Source: an uncultured Puniceicoccaceae bacterium (lineage in GTDB: Bacteria; Verrucomicrobiota; Verrucomicrobiia; Opitutales; Coraliomargaritaceae). Taken from it: a stretch of DNA of 49,868 bases. Under the pieces are notes generated by a model. That model saw only the letters and a program-made list of their open reading frames with translations. It was not told the DNA's origin and ran no database searches. Each line of letters starts with the position of its first letter. Position 1 is the stretch's first letter. Positions 34,132-43,244 of this stretch are shown piece after piece. The stretch covers positions 1 through 49,868 of the forward strand of contig CAJWMY010000005.1 in NCBI GenBank assembly GCA_913044165.1, read 5' to 3'. Made by a program: the position numbers and the translations under genes.

Positions 34132-35967
34132 TCAGGTTTGAGGATCTGGCAGTACTTTATCTATAATATTTTCTCTAAGTGCTTCAGTGAATGCCTCTAA
34201 GGTATCAAAAGCCTCGAGCGATTTATTGGCCCTCGATCTTACGGAAATCTTATTTTCTTCAGCTTCTTTTTTGCCAAGAATAATCATGTGGGGCACTTTT
34301 TCGATTTCTGCTTTTCTGATTTTTGCCCCTAGTTTATCGGCAACTCCATCAACGCTGCAGCGAATCTTATACTGCTTTAGTTGACTTTTTATTTCCTGAG
34401 CTTTTTCTACTAGATCGTCATTCATAGGAAGAATCCTTACTTGTTCTGGTGCAAGCCATGTTGGGAAATTCCCCGCAAAGTGTTCTATTAGAAGGCCACA
34501 GAAACGTTCCATTGAACCAAAAGGGGCTCGGTGAATCATCACTGGGCGGTGTTTTGCATTGTCTTTGCCAACATAGTTTAGGTCAAAACGCTCGGGTAAG
34601 CTATAGTCAACTTGGACTGTCCCAAGTTGCCATTCGCGCTCGATGACATCTTTTACTACAAAATCAATTTTTGGCCCGTAAAAGGCAGCTTCTCCTTGCT
34701 CTTCTGTGTATTCAACGTCGAGATCTTTGGCAGCGTCTCTTAATGCATTTTCTGCCCGATCCCAGAGTGCTGGATCGCCAACATACTTATTCGAATCCGC
34801 GTCACGCAATCCAATGCGCACGCGATAATCTTTCATGCCGAGTGTATCAAAAACAAGTTTTACTAGGTCAAGGCACCCTCTGATCTCTTTAGAAAGCTGG
34901 TCTTCAGTACAGAATAGATGCGCATCGTCTTGAGTAAATCCTCTAACTCTAGTCATCCCACTAAGCTCGCCTGATTGTTCCCAGCGGTAAACAGTTCCAA
35001 ATTCAAAAAGCCTTACCGGTAAGTCTCTATAAGAGTGTGGTTGGCTATCAAATATTTTGATATGCATGGGGCAATTCATGGGTTTAAGGAGATACCCATC
35101 AATATTTCCGTCATCAATTTGATTCGATAATTCATTACAGGAACTGCCATTAGTAGCCAGTTCTTCAATCGTCCTTGGTTCAACAACTGGAGGGAATTGA
35201 GAATCTTTATAATACGGGAAATGACCAGAGGTGCGATAAAGTCCAAGCTTTCCTATATGAGGAGTAAAAACTTGTTCGTAGCCGGTCTTTATTAATTCAT
35301 CGGTAATGAAGTATTGTAGTTCATTACGAATTACAGAGCCCCTTCCAGTCCATAAAATCATTCCGGAACCAACGGTTTCATCAATATGAAATAGGTTTAA
35401 TTCCTTCCCTATTTTCCTATGATCTCTAGCTCGTGCTTGTTCAAGTTTTTCAAGATAATCTTCGAGTTCTTGAGCAGAGGGGAATGCGGTTCCATATATG
35501 CGCTGAAGTTGTTTATTATTTTCATCACCCCTGTGATATGCCCCAGCAATTGATAAGAGCTTAAAGGCTTTAATCTTTTTGGTATAGTTTACGTGAGGCC
35601 CAGCGCAAAGATCTATAAAGTCCCCATTTTGATAAAAGCTGATAGATTCATCTTCTGGAATGTCTTCAAGGCGACCGATTTTATAAAGACTCTGGCCGCT
35701 GGCTTTTATTTTATCGATGGCTTCTTCTCGACTAGACTCTATGCGAATAAATTTTTGATTTTCTTTAATCACATTTTTCATTTCTTTTTCAATATCTTCA
35801 AGGTCAGAAGCATCGAATTTTTTCTCACAATCAATATCGTAGTAAAATCCATTATCGGTCGGTGGTCCGATATCGATTTGAGTGTCCGGGTAGAGCCTAA
35901 GAATAGCGGTTGCTAAAACATGGGAGCATGAGTGACGTAAGGTTTCTAATGGGGACATTTCTTTCAT
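34132..35967 (-). CDS. thrS: threonyl-tRNA synthetase lacking the TGS domain
   Basis: This class II synthetase charges tRNA-Thr. The protein begins directly at the editing domain (H12-SCS-H16 and C121-AGP-H125), then the catalytic core with zinc ligands Cys299 (PMNCPMH), His350 (DDAHLFC) and His479 (MIHRAPFGS). It ends with the anticodon-binding domain (LAPEQVRILP; DKLGAKIRKAE). The usual N-terminal TGS domain of about 60 residues is missing: an in-frame TAG lies two codons before the ATG, so no upstream extension exists. About 35 residues (roughly 257-291) are inserted before the motif YLLKPMNCP. It sits below cysS and the SMP-30 gene. Confidence 0.94.
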   Translation of the reverse strand: MKEMSPLETLRHSCSHVLATAILRLYPDTQIDIGPPTDNGFYYDIDCEKKFDASDLEDIEKEMKNVIKENQKFIRIESSREEAIDKIKASGQSLYKIGRLEDIPEDESISFYQNGDFIDLCAGPHVNYTKKIKAFKLLSIAGAYHRGDENNKQLQRIYGTAFPSAQELEDYLEKLEQARARDHRKIGKELNLFHIDETVGSGMILWTGRGSVIRNELQYFITDELIKTGYEQVFTPHIGKLGLYRTSGHFPYYKDSQFPPVVEPRTIEELATNGSSCNELSNQIDDGNIDGYLLKPMNCPMHIKIFDSQPHSYRDLPVRLFEFGTVYRWEQSGELSGMTRVRGFTQDDAHLFCTEDQLSKEIRGCLDLVKLVFDTLGMKDYRVRIGLRDADSNKYVGDPALWDRAENALRDAAKDLDVEYTEEQGEAAFYGPKIDFVVKDVIEREWQLGTVQVDYSLPERFDLNYVGKDNAKHRPVMIHRAPFGSMERFCGLLIEHFAGNFPTWLAPEQVRILPMNDDLVEKAQEIKSQLKQYKIRCSVDGVADKLGAKIRKAEIEKVPHMIILGKKEAEENKISVRSRANKSLEAFDTLEAFTEALRENIIDKVLPDPQT

Positions 35968-36028
35968 TATCTAAGAGAAAGGAGATGATCTTTTAAGGGT
36001 CAATGCTGTATTACAGTGGATCTATATT

Positions 36029-36901
36029 TTAGGCTTTATAATTGTGAGCTACATGCCCTAAAATAGGGAGTCCATCGATGACAAATATCTTACCGGCATT
36101 TTTTTCAGGGGTATCCTTTTTTATACCAGTTGTTACAAATAAGCGGTTAAGCTTTTGTCCACCAAAAGTGCAAGAAGTCGTTTCAATAACCGGTATTTTA
36201 ATTATCCGCATTAGAGATCCGTCATTTGAGCTAAAGCAGGCAACACAACCTCCGTGACAGAAAGCAACCCATAGATTATTATTTTGATCAGTCGTCATAC
36301 CATCTGGAGACCCTTCTATCCCGGAGACTTCGGTATCCACTAAAATAGTCGGCTCGCTAATTTCCGCAGTTGCTTGATCAAAAGTATAACGCTTAATCGT
36401 TTTTGTAGGGGTATCGATATGAAACATTTGTGAACCATTAGAAGACCATGCGAGTCCGTTGGAATTGGTCAGGTTTTCAACTTTTTTTGTCAGTACTTTA
36501 TTTTTGTTAAGGCAATAGAGCGCAGCTGTTCCTTGAGTTTTTTTAAGGCTAATTGTCCCAGCCCAAAATCGTCCTCGGGGATCGCATTTTCCGTCATTAA
36601 ATCGATTCTCCGATAGATGTGCTTCTGGATCAGAGATCATTTCTGATTGCTCATCGATAGGATCAAAAAAAGCAATACCTTTGTCGCCAGCATAGAGTAG
36701 GCGACCATCTCGACAAGGAGCAACACATCCGATTCTTTGATCGAATTGCCAAGTTAACTCGTTTCCAGTTTCAGGCTGAAGGCGTATAATTGCCCGGCCT
36801 TCTATGTCTACATAATACAAATGCTCATTCCACCAAACTGGACTTTCTCCCCAAGTGGAATGCCTTGATCCAATAGCTTTGATCTCTAGTTTCGCATTCA
36901 T
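36029..36901 (-). CDS. SMP-30/gluconolactonase/regucalcin-family protein
   Basis: The product is a six-bladed beta-propeller lactonase of 290 residues. The metal ligands expected for the family are visible: Glu19 in WGESPVWW, Asn148 in NSNGLAWS and Asp200 in EGSPDGMT, along with the substrate-loop NRFNDGKCD (99-107). Members hydrolyse sugar lactones such as gluconolactone. The substrate here is unknown. It lacks a signal peptide, so it is probably cytoplasmic. Its gene lies between cysS (6 bases upstream) and thrS in the same orientation, which is probably operon packing and not pathway linkage. Confidence 0.88.
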   Translation of the reverse strand: MNAKLEIKAIGSRHSTWGESPVWWNEHLYYVDIEGRAIIRLQPETGNELTWQFDQRIGCVAPCRDGRLLYAGDKGIAFFDPIDEQSEMISDPEAHLSENRFNDGKCDPRGRFWAGTISLKKTQGTAALYCLNKNKVLTKKVENLTNSNGLAWSSNGSQMFHIDTPTKTIKRYTFDQATAEISEPTILVDTEVSGIEGSPDGMTTDQNNNLWVAFCHGGCVACFSSNDGSLMRIIKIPVIETTSCTFGGQKLNRLFVTTGIKKDTPEKNAGKIFVIDGLPILGHVAHNYKA

Positions 36902-36907
36902 AAAATA

Positions 36908-38350
36908 TTAATCAATGGGGTGTATCTCATAATCGGCGGAAGAATCTTTAATTTCCCAACCTGCTGATTTAAGTTTATTTCTCAATGTGTCAGCCTTAGC
37001 ATAATCTTTATTTTGTTTCGCATCCCAACGAGCTTTAGCAAGTTCTAAAATAGCATTAGGTATAATTGAATCTTTAGTAGTTTCGGTAAATAAATTAATC
37101 CCAAGTGCGTATAAAATCGTTCCGATAGACTTAAGTAGATTTTCTGATTCTTCTGCATCCATTTTGGAAATAGGGTTTGAACCAATTAATCCAAAAATTG
37201 ATCCAAGGCAGGCTGCCGTGTTCAAATTATTACAGAGAGATTCCCAAGCATCTTGTAATAAACCATGATTCTTAATTACGTCAGCTTTTACATAGTCGTG
37301 GTTAAAGTTATCTGTATCTTTACCAAGCTTATTAAGTAAGGCTTTAGCAAAGCGTTCGATTTTTGTCAGAGCACTTTGAGATGCGCGTAATCCATCGAAG
37401 GTAAAATTCAGTGGTTGCCGATAACTCGATGAAATTAAGGTATAGCGAATCGCTGTTGGTGAATATCCCTTATCTAGTAATTCGTCTAAAGTATAAAGAT
37501 TCTTAAAGCTTTTAGACATCTTTTTGTTTTCTACTCTTAAATGTGCGCAATGGAACCAATGATTACACAAAGTTTTGCCATACGCAGATTCTGATTGCGC
37601 AATTTCGTTTTCGTGATGAGGAAAACTAAGGTCAATCCCACCGCCATGTAAATCAATAGTGTTTCCGTCAAAGCTTTTATATATCATAGAGCTGCATTCG
37701 AGGTGCCATCCTGGACGTCCTTCACCCCAGGGACTTTTCCAATAGTTCTCCCCATCTTCTTCTTTGCGAGACTTCCAAAGTGCGAAGTCGCTTATCGATT
37801 CACGACCGTATTCGTCGGCCAAATTTGCGCTACCGGCAGAATTGTTATTCTGAGTTTTAAGTTCGGACTGATCAATTCTATTAAGTTTCCCATATTCTTT
37901 ACATGACTTCACGCTAAAATAAACGGAGCCATCGCTTCCTTGGTATGCAAATTTTTTCTCAACTAATTTCTGAGTAAGTTGAATCATTTCATTAATATGT
38001 TCAACGGCTCTAGGTTCAAGGCTAGGGGTAAGAAGGTTTAAGATTTTGCAATCATTGTGGAATTTATTAGTCCAATAGTTAGTGAATTCTTGAAGATTTT
38101 GTTTTTTTGCTCTCGATTGGCGAATTGTTTTATCGTCTACATCTGTAATATTACGGACATGTTTTACGGAATATCCAGCCACTTTAAGAACTCTTACAAG
38201 TAAATCCTGAATTAAAAAAGTTCGGAAATTTCCTATATGTGCTGGTCCGTAGACCGTAGGACCACAACAGTAAAAATATAAAGGCCTATCTGATGTTTGA
38301 GCTAAAGTTTTAACTGCTCTTGTTTGAGTATCGTATAGCTTTACAGGCAT
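36908..38350 (-). CDS. cysS: cysteinyl-tRNA synthetase
   Basis: This class I synthetase charges tRNA-Cys. It has the zinc cysteine and HIGH region YFYCCGPTVYGPAHIGN (HIGN at residues 38-41), the WHLECS zinc-site segment, HHENEIAQSE and the KMSKS loop KKMSKSFKN. A C-terminal helical domain ends with LAKARWDAKQNKDYAKADTLRNKLKSAGWEIKD, which is typical. The length of 480 is normal. It is the first gene of a minus-strand group cysS-SMP30-thrS and is divergent from hemB across 79 bases. Confidence 0.95.
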   Translation of the reverse strand: MPVKLYDTQTRAVKTLAQTSDRPLYFYCCGPTVYGPAHIGNFRTFLIQDLLVRVLKVAGYSVKHVRNITDVDDKTIRQSRAKKQNLQEFTNYWTNKFHNDCKILNLLTPSLEPRAVEHINEMIQLTQKLVEKKFAYQGSDGSVYFSVKSCKEYGKLNRIDQSELKTQNNNSAGSANLADEYGRESISDFALWKSRKEEDGENYWKSPWGEGRPGWHLECSSMIYKSFDGNTIDLHGGGIDLSFPHHENEIAQSESAYGKTLCNHWFHCAHLRVENKKMSKSFKNLYTLDELLDKGYSPTAIRYTLISSSYRQPLNFTFDGLRASQSALTKIERFAKALLNKLGKDTDNFNHDYVKADVIKNHGLLQDAWESLCNNLNTAACLGSIFGLIGSNPISKMDAEESENLLKSIGTILYALGINLFTETTKDSIIPNAILELAKARWDAKQNKDYAKADTLRNKLKSAGWEIKDSSADYEIHPID

Positions 38351-38429
38351 AATTATAGGAAAATAGTATTTAATAAAAGGTGAAGATCAAATACTTGATA
38401 AGTGTAAATTTTTATTTAAATTAATTCTT

Positions 38430-39449
38430 ATGTCAGATAAAAAAAAGTATGATTTGGGTTTAATTCGTCGTCCGAGAAGGCTACGACAAACTTTATCTTT
38501 ACGCTCTATTACCCAAGAGACACATTTAGAGATTTCTAAATTAGTTCAACCTCTTTTTGTAATTAATGGGGAACACTGCACTGAGTCCGTTGAATCAATG
38601 CCTGGAATTAATCGATATTCAATTGATCTATTAGTTAAAGAATGTAAAAAATTAATTGATCTAGGTTTGGGTGGTGTAGCCTTATTTCCTAAAGTAGATT
38701 CAAGTTTAAAGTGTAATTTAGCAAAAGAAGCATTAAATCCAAATAGCCTGATTTATTTGGCAATTAGTGAATTGAGGAAAAATTTTCCGGAACTAACAAT
38801 CATAGCAGATTTAGCCCTAGATCCCTATACGAAAAATGGCCACGATGGCATTTTTGAGGTTGGGGGAGTCTCTCCAGTAAATGATGCTACAGTAGAAATC
38901 ATTGAAGAAATGGCTATTTTATCCGCTCGTGCAGGGGCAACTATGGTTGCTCCTTCTGATATGATGGATGGAAGAGTAGCAGCTGTAAGAAGTGCCTTGG
39001 ACGCTAATGGTTTTAAATCTACTTTGATCTTAGCCTACTCGGCCAAATTCGCGTCTGCATTTTATGGTCCATTTAGGGATGCAATTGGAAGCAAAACAGA
39101 TAATTCTAAAAATAAAATTGATAAAAGTACCTATCAAATAAATCCTCCCAATCGAAGGGAAGCATTATTAGAATTAGGTTTAGATGAGGACGAAGGCGCT
39201 GATATTCTAATGGTAAAGCCTGCAGGTCCATATTTGGACATTATCAGGGAGGCGCGGGAATCAACGGAATTACCAATAGCAGCATATCAGGTTTCTGGTG
39301 AATACTCTCAAATGGTTGCTGCGGCTGAAAGAGGATGGCTAGATCTAAAATCTTGTCGTGACGAGTCTCTTATAGCAATCAAAAGGTCAGGAGCCGATAT
39401 AATTTTAAGCTATTTTGCAAAAGATTACGCTATTGATTTAAGTGAATGA
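38430..39449 (+). CDS. hemB: delta-aminolevulinic acid dehydratase (porphobilinogen synthase)
   Basis: HemB joins two 5-aminolevulinate molecules into porphobilinogen for haem and other tetrapyrroles. The Schiff-base lysines are Lys206 (AYSAKFASAFYGPFRDA) and Lys263 (MVKPAGPYLD). The metal loop reads ALDPYTKNGHDG (129-140), with Asp in place of the zinc-binding cysteines. This is the plant/Pseudomonas-type site associated with magnesium instead of zinc. The length of 339 is normal. It is convergent with a CBS-domain gene, with two inverted repeats between them. Confidence 0.95.
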   Translation: MSDKKKYDLGLIRRPRRLRQTLSLRSITQETHLEISKLVQPLFVINGEHCTESVESMPGINRYSIDLLVKECKKLIDLGLGGVALFPKVDSSLKCNLAKEALNPNSLIYLAISELRKNFPELTIIADLALDPYTKNGHDGIFEVGGVSPVNDATVEIIEEMAILSARAGATMVAPSDMMDGRVAAVRSALDANGFKSTLILAYSAKFASAFYGPFRDAIGSKTDNSKNKIDKSTYQINPPNRREALLELGLDEDEGADILMVKPAGPYLDIIREARESTELPIAAYQVSGEYSQMVAAAERGWLDLKSCRDESLIAIKRSGADIILSYFAKDYAIDLSE

Positions 39450-39510
39450 TTTATAAAACTTCTACACTAGGATTTTATAAATAGAGGCTTAATGGCTACA
39501 TTAGCTCTAT
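39449..39510. terminator. inverted repeats between convergent hemB and CNNM-type gene
   Basis: Two structures fill this short gap. The first is an exact 10-base repeat ATTTATAAAA/TTTTATAAAT (39449-39458 and 39473-39482), almost entirely A/T. The second, 39481-39510, pairs ATAGAG with CTCTAT outside and AATG with CATT inside, with two single-base bulges. Neither has a strong T-run, so bidirectional termination is only a possibility. Confidence 0.35.
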
Positions 39511-39511
39511 C

Positions 39512-40543
39512 TTAGAGATTAGGTTTCTCTTTTGATTTTGCAAGTTCCCGCATATCTACTGCAGGGTCATCGTCTTCGAAAATCTCTTCGCCTATTATAT
39601 GCTCTATTACATCTTCCATAGATATTACGCCGACTGTATTTCTTTGGGAATTAACAACTATTGCGAGTTGTTGTCTATGTTTGAGAAATATCTCTAATGC
39701 TTTTGAAGCAACGGTACTTTTTTCAATATAAATGGGTTTTTGGGCAAAAGATCTAACTTTAAGTTCATCTTGATCTCTTGCTTTAGCACTTAATAAATCT
39801 CTTCGTCTGACAACTCCTACAATCGTATCTAGGTTTTTATAATAAAGAGGTATTCTCCCGAATGGTAATTCTTTAGCTTTGTCAAATAAGGTGCCTATTG
39901 TTTCTTTTTCAGAAATTGAATAAATTACAGATTTTGGTGTCATTATATCATCTATAGCAATATCATCGAGCGTTAGGGCGTTACTAATCATATCCGCTTC
40001 ATTTTCTGTGAGTATGCCATCTTTCGCGCTTTTTTCTGCCATTAATATAATTTCTTCATCTGTATTCTGTTCATTCTTTTTGCGCTTTAATACTAATTTA
40101 ACAAATGTTCCAACCAACCTTGATAATGGGGTCATTAAAGAACAAATTATATTAAGTGGATGAACAAACATGGGTAGTAGCTCCGCTTTATATATTAAGC
40201 CAATATTTTTGGGAATAATTTCTGAGAAAAATAAAATGGCTATTGCCATAAAACTAGAAATTTTAAGTAAAATATTCGTCTCTTCTGGCCATAATTTTAC
40301 CGCCAGTCCTCCCACAAGAGTTGCTCCAAGTGTATTAGCAATAGTATTTAGGCTTAGTATAGCTGAGCTGGTTTCTTCTATATTGTTTTTTAGCTTTTCT
40401 AGGATTTGACTGCGATTAGGGCTCGATTTATTTAGCCTTTCAATATCAGCAGGTGTCGTACTTAATATCATTGCTTCAAGAATTGAGCACAGCGCAGATA
40501 CCACTATTGTAAATATAAGTGCTAGAAAAAATAATGCGATCAT
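39512..40543 (-). CDS. CNNM/CorB-type membrane protein with CBS pair
   Basis: The 343-residue protein has an N-terminal DUF21 (CNNM) transmembrane domain with about four helices. Its first helix is followed by SILEAMILSTTPADIE and later SLNTIANTLGAT and FFSEIIPKNIG, the conserved DUF21 signatures. Two CBS motifs follow (about 197-320: DDIMTPKSVIYSI and LAIVVNSQRNTVGVISMEDVIEHIIGEEI), which in relatives sense adenine nucleotides. Characterised family members act in magnesium transport or haemolysin-like roles. The C-terminal CorC/HlyC domain is absent, so this is a short form. It is convergent with hemB. Confidence 0.85.
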   Translation of the reverse strand: MIALFFLALIFTIVVSALCSILEAMILSTTPADIERLNKSSPNRSQILEKLKNNIEETSSAILSLNTIANTLGATLVGGLAVKLWPEETNILLKISSFMAIAILFFSEIIPKNIGLIYKAELLPMFVHPLNIICSLMTPLSRLVGTFVKLVLKRKKNEQNTDEEIILMAEKSAKDGILTENEADMISNALTLDDIAIDDIMTPKSVIYSISEKETIGTLFDKAKELPFGRIPLYYKNLDTIVGVVRRRDLLSAKARDQDELKVRSFAQKPIYIEKSTVASKALEIFLKHRQQLAIVVNSQRNTVGVISMEDVIEHIIGEEIFEDDDPAVDMRELAKSKEKPNL

Positions 40544-40654
40544 TAGTTAAGTTGATATTTCATATAATAACCAACAATTAAAATTATCCTAAAAAAAACA
40601 ATAGTAACAAGTTTAAAACTTTAAATTTAAGTAACAATACCTACATTCCTGATT

Positions 40655-41164
40655 ATGAATAAGTCTTTTATTTTATTTTTAGTCACTGTGTTTATAATTA
40701 TCTTAGCAAGTTGCTCTGCAAATGTAACCAATGGATTAAAATCTAGAGAAGTAGTAGAAGTAGAATCAATTCCATCAGGAGTCAGTATTTTTATTCAAGG
40801 AGAATTTGTTGGTGTGACTCCTTTATCATTAAATTTAGATACTGGTATGGTCCATGAATTATTGTTTAAGAAGAAAGGATTTAGCAGCGCTAAAGGTTAT
40901 TTTGAGCCGGTTCAAAAAAATAGTGAAAGAAAGATTATTCAGTTTGGGATGGCAATAGATCTTGGTTTTTATTATGAATTATCCCCAAAGAAATTATTCG
41001 TTGAGCTGAATTGGGATGAATTGCCTGATACGAAAGGTATTATGCCATTTGAAAAGATGGGAGAATTGATTTCTAGAGCAGATGTACTTAAATCAAATGG
41101 TGCTTTAACAGAAGAAGATCACGAGATGGTAATTAATCAAATAATAAGGCTATTCCATGAATAA
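40655..41164 (+). CDS. PEGA-domain lipoprotein
   Basis: The N-terminus is a lipoprotein signal with Cys20 in LASC. Residues 35-75 match the PEGA surface-layer repeat (EVESIPSGVSIFIQGEFVGVTPLSL), and the rest is a small alpha/beta region. The last ~35 residues (LKSNGALTEEDHEMVINQI) resemble a SHOCT-like helical tail. PEGA domains are common in envelope proteins, but no function is established for this one. No clear operon partner: the next gene, speA, begins 76 bases later and is metabolic. Confidence 0.8.
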   Translation: MNKSFILFLVTVFIIILASCSANVTNGLKSREVVEVESIPSGVSIFIQGEFVGVTPLSLNLDTGMVHELLFKKKGFSSAKGYFEPVQKNSERKIIQFGMAIDLGFYYELSPKKLFVELNWDELPDTKGIMPFEKMGELISRADVLKSNGALTEEDHEMVINQIIRLFHE

Positions 41165-41240
41165 AACTACGATATTTATATATTTAATGAGTGTTCTATT
41201 ACCTTTATTTTAAATTTTAAAAATCTATTATTTTTTTAAA

Positions 41241-43193
41241 ATGAGTTTAAAGAAAAATTTTGATTTTAATAATTCTTGGAGTATCGAGAAAGCTAGTAAG
41301 TATTTTGGGTTAAAATATTGGGGTAAAGACCATTTTAAGATTAGCAATGAGGGATTTCTCGAAGTCCATCCATCTATTCAAAAAAGAACAATTAATAAAT
41401 CTACTTTAAAGCAAGGGATTCGTCTTACGGATGTTATTCAGGAGGCAAAAGCTAAAGGCCTAAGCTTGCCTTTGACAATTCGGATACAAGATCTTTTGAA
41501 AGCAAATGTTCAAAAGCTAAATGAGAATTTTAAATCAGCAATTAAAGAAGAAAATTACACGGGAAAATTTAAAGGCGTTTTCCCAATTAAAGTAAATCAG
41601 ATGCGTGAAGTTTTAGAGGAAGTACTATCAGCTGGAGAATCCTATGATTATGGTTTAGAATGCGGTAGTAAACCAGAACTCATGATTGCATTGGCTTATC
41701 ATAAAAACCCTCAATCATTAATTATCTGCAATGGATACAAGGATGAAGATTTTATTCGCCTAGCACTTCAGGGACTACTTTTAGGAAAGTCTATTTTTTT
41801 AGTGATCGAGCAATTTAGTGAGTTAGCCCATATTATTAAACTTAGTAAATCAATGGGAGTTGTTCCTAATATTGGAGTTAGAGTTAAATTAGCTGCTTCG
41901 GGTGAAGGCATTTGGTCGCGATCATCTGGGGAAGAAGCTAAATTTGGCTTAACTAGTCCGGAAATTTACGAAACTTCGAGAATTCTTAAGCAAGAGGGAT
42001 TCCAACAGAGTCTTCAATTAGTTCATTTTCATATTGGCTCTCAAGTAACTAATATTCAAACTATTAAGAAGGCTACAGTCGAGGCAACGCGTTATTATTG
42101 TGAATTAGATCTACTAGGTTTCCCAATGCGCTTTATAGATGTTGGTGGTGGATTGGGTGTGGATTACGACGGTTCTAGAAGTAATTTTGAGAGTTCTATG
42201 AATTATACATTGGAAGAATACGCTAGGGATATAGTTCATAACGTAAAATCTGTTTGTAACGAGGCTTCAGTTTCATGCCCAAACATTATTACTGAGAGTG
42301 GGCGTGCTGTAGCTGCTTCACATTCTATTTTAGTAACCGAGGTATACGATAAGATTTCGAAAAGTTCCATTGAACCTAAGATTAGCTCTAAAAAGTATGA
42401 ACCTGTTTTAGAAAGCTTAATTAGGATATATAATGAAGGGTTTAGAGGGAATCTATTAGAATGCTACCATGGTGCAGTTCAAAAGAAAGAGGAAGCTGAT
42501 AATCTTTTTAATTTAGGATATTTGAAATTATCGGACAAGAGTTTAGCTGATTCAATTTTTTGGAAAATATGCCATAAACTTGTTCTAGCGCATAGTGATA
42601 AAAAAAATACACCAGAAGAATTTGAAGAGCTTAGAGAAATTATGGCCAGTCAATATATCTGTAATTTCTCAGTTTTTCAATCTTTGATCGATCATTGGGC
42701 TTGTGGTCAATTGTTTCCAATTACCCCACTACAAAGATTAAATGAAAAACCTACAGTTGATACAACATTGGTAGATATTACTTGTGATAGTGAGGGTAGG
42801 GTTGGATCTTTTGTGGATATAGAGGATAGGAGAAATACTTTACGGTTGCATGAATTAGTTGAGAATGAACCATACTATATCGGTATATTTTATGTTGGCG
42901 CCTATCAGGATATTATGGGGGATTTACATAATTTATTTGGGCGAGTTAATGAGGTTCATGTGTTTCATTCTGAGGAGGAAGAAAATGGGTTTTATATCGA
43001 AGATCGTATATCGGGCTTTTCGGTTAATGATGTTCTTAATCTTACACAATATGATGGGAAATTGCTGTCTCGTAAGATCAAAAAACAAATCGACCAAGCA
43101 ATAGAACATAAGATAATTAAGCCAAGAGTAGGAATAAAGATTTTAGATGAATATACAGAGCTTTTGAAATCCCATACTTATTTAAGTAATTAA
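41241..43193 (+). CDS. speA: biosynthetic arginine decarboxylase
   Basis: SpeA converts arginine to agmatine, the entry to polyamine synthesis. It is a PLP enzyme of the alanine-racemase-like fold with the cofactor lysine in GVFPIKVNQ (Lys117) and the HFHIGSQ and GGGLGVDYDGS phosphate-binding blocks. The C-terminal substrate motif TCDSEGRVG is near residue 510. Its length of 650 is typical, as these enzymes have an insertion and a long C-terminal domain. No speB or agmatine deiminase gene is nearby. No Shine-Dalgarno sequence is visible; the leader is nearly all A/T. Confidence 0.94.
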   Translation: MSLKKNFDFNNSWSIEKASKYFGLKYWGKDHFKISNEGFLEVHPSIQKRTINKSTLKQGIRLTDVIQEAKAKGLSLPLTIRIQDLLKANVQKLNENFKSAIKEENYTGKFKGVFPIKVNQMREVLEEVLSAGESYDYGLECGSKPELMIALAYHKNPQSLIICNGYKDEDFIRLALQGLLLGKSIFLVIEQFSELAHIIKLSKSMGVVPNIGVRVKLAASGEGIWSRSSGEEAKFGLTSPEIYETSRILKQEGFQQSLQLVHFHIGSQVTNIQTIKKATVEATRYYCELDLLGFPMRFIDVGGGLGVDYDGSRSNFESSMNYTLEEYARDIVHNVKSVCNEASVSCPNIITESGRAVAASHSILVTEVYDKISKSSIEPKISSKKYEPVLESLIRIYNEGFRGNLLECYHGAVQKKEEADNLFNLGYLKLSDKSLADSIFWKICHKLVLAHSDKKNTPEEFEELREIMASQYICNFSVFQSLIDHWACGQLFPITPLQRLNEKPTVDTTLVDITCDSEGRVGSFVDIEDRRNTLRLHELVENEPYYIGIFYVGAYQDIMGDLHNLFGRVNEVHVFHSEEEENGFYIEDRISGFSVNDVLNLTQYDGKLLSRKIKKQIDQAIEHKIIKPRVGIKILDEYTELLKSHTYLSN

Positions 43194-43244
43194 ATAAATT
43201 GATTTTTCCCTTATCCCCTAACAAGCTTAATTTATTATTTAATT

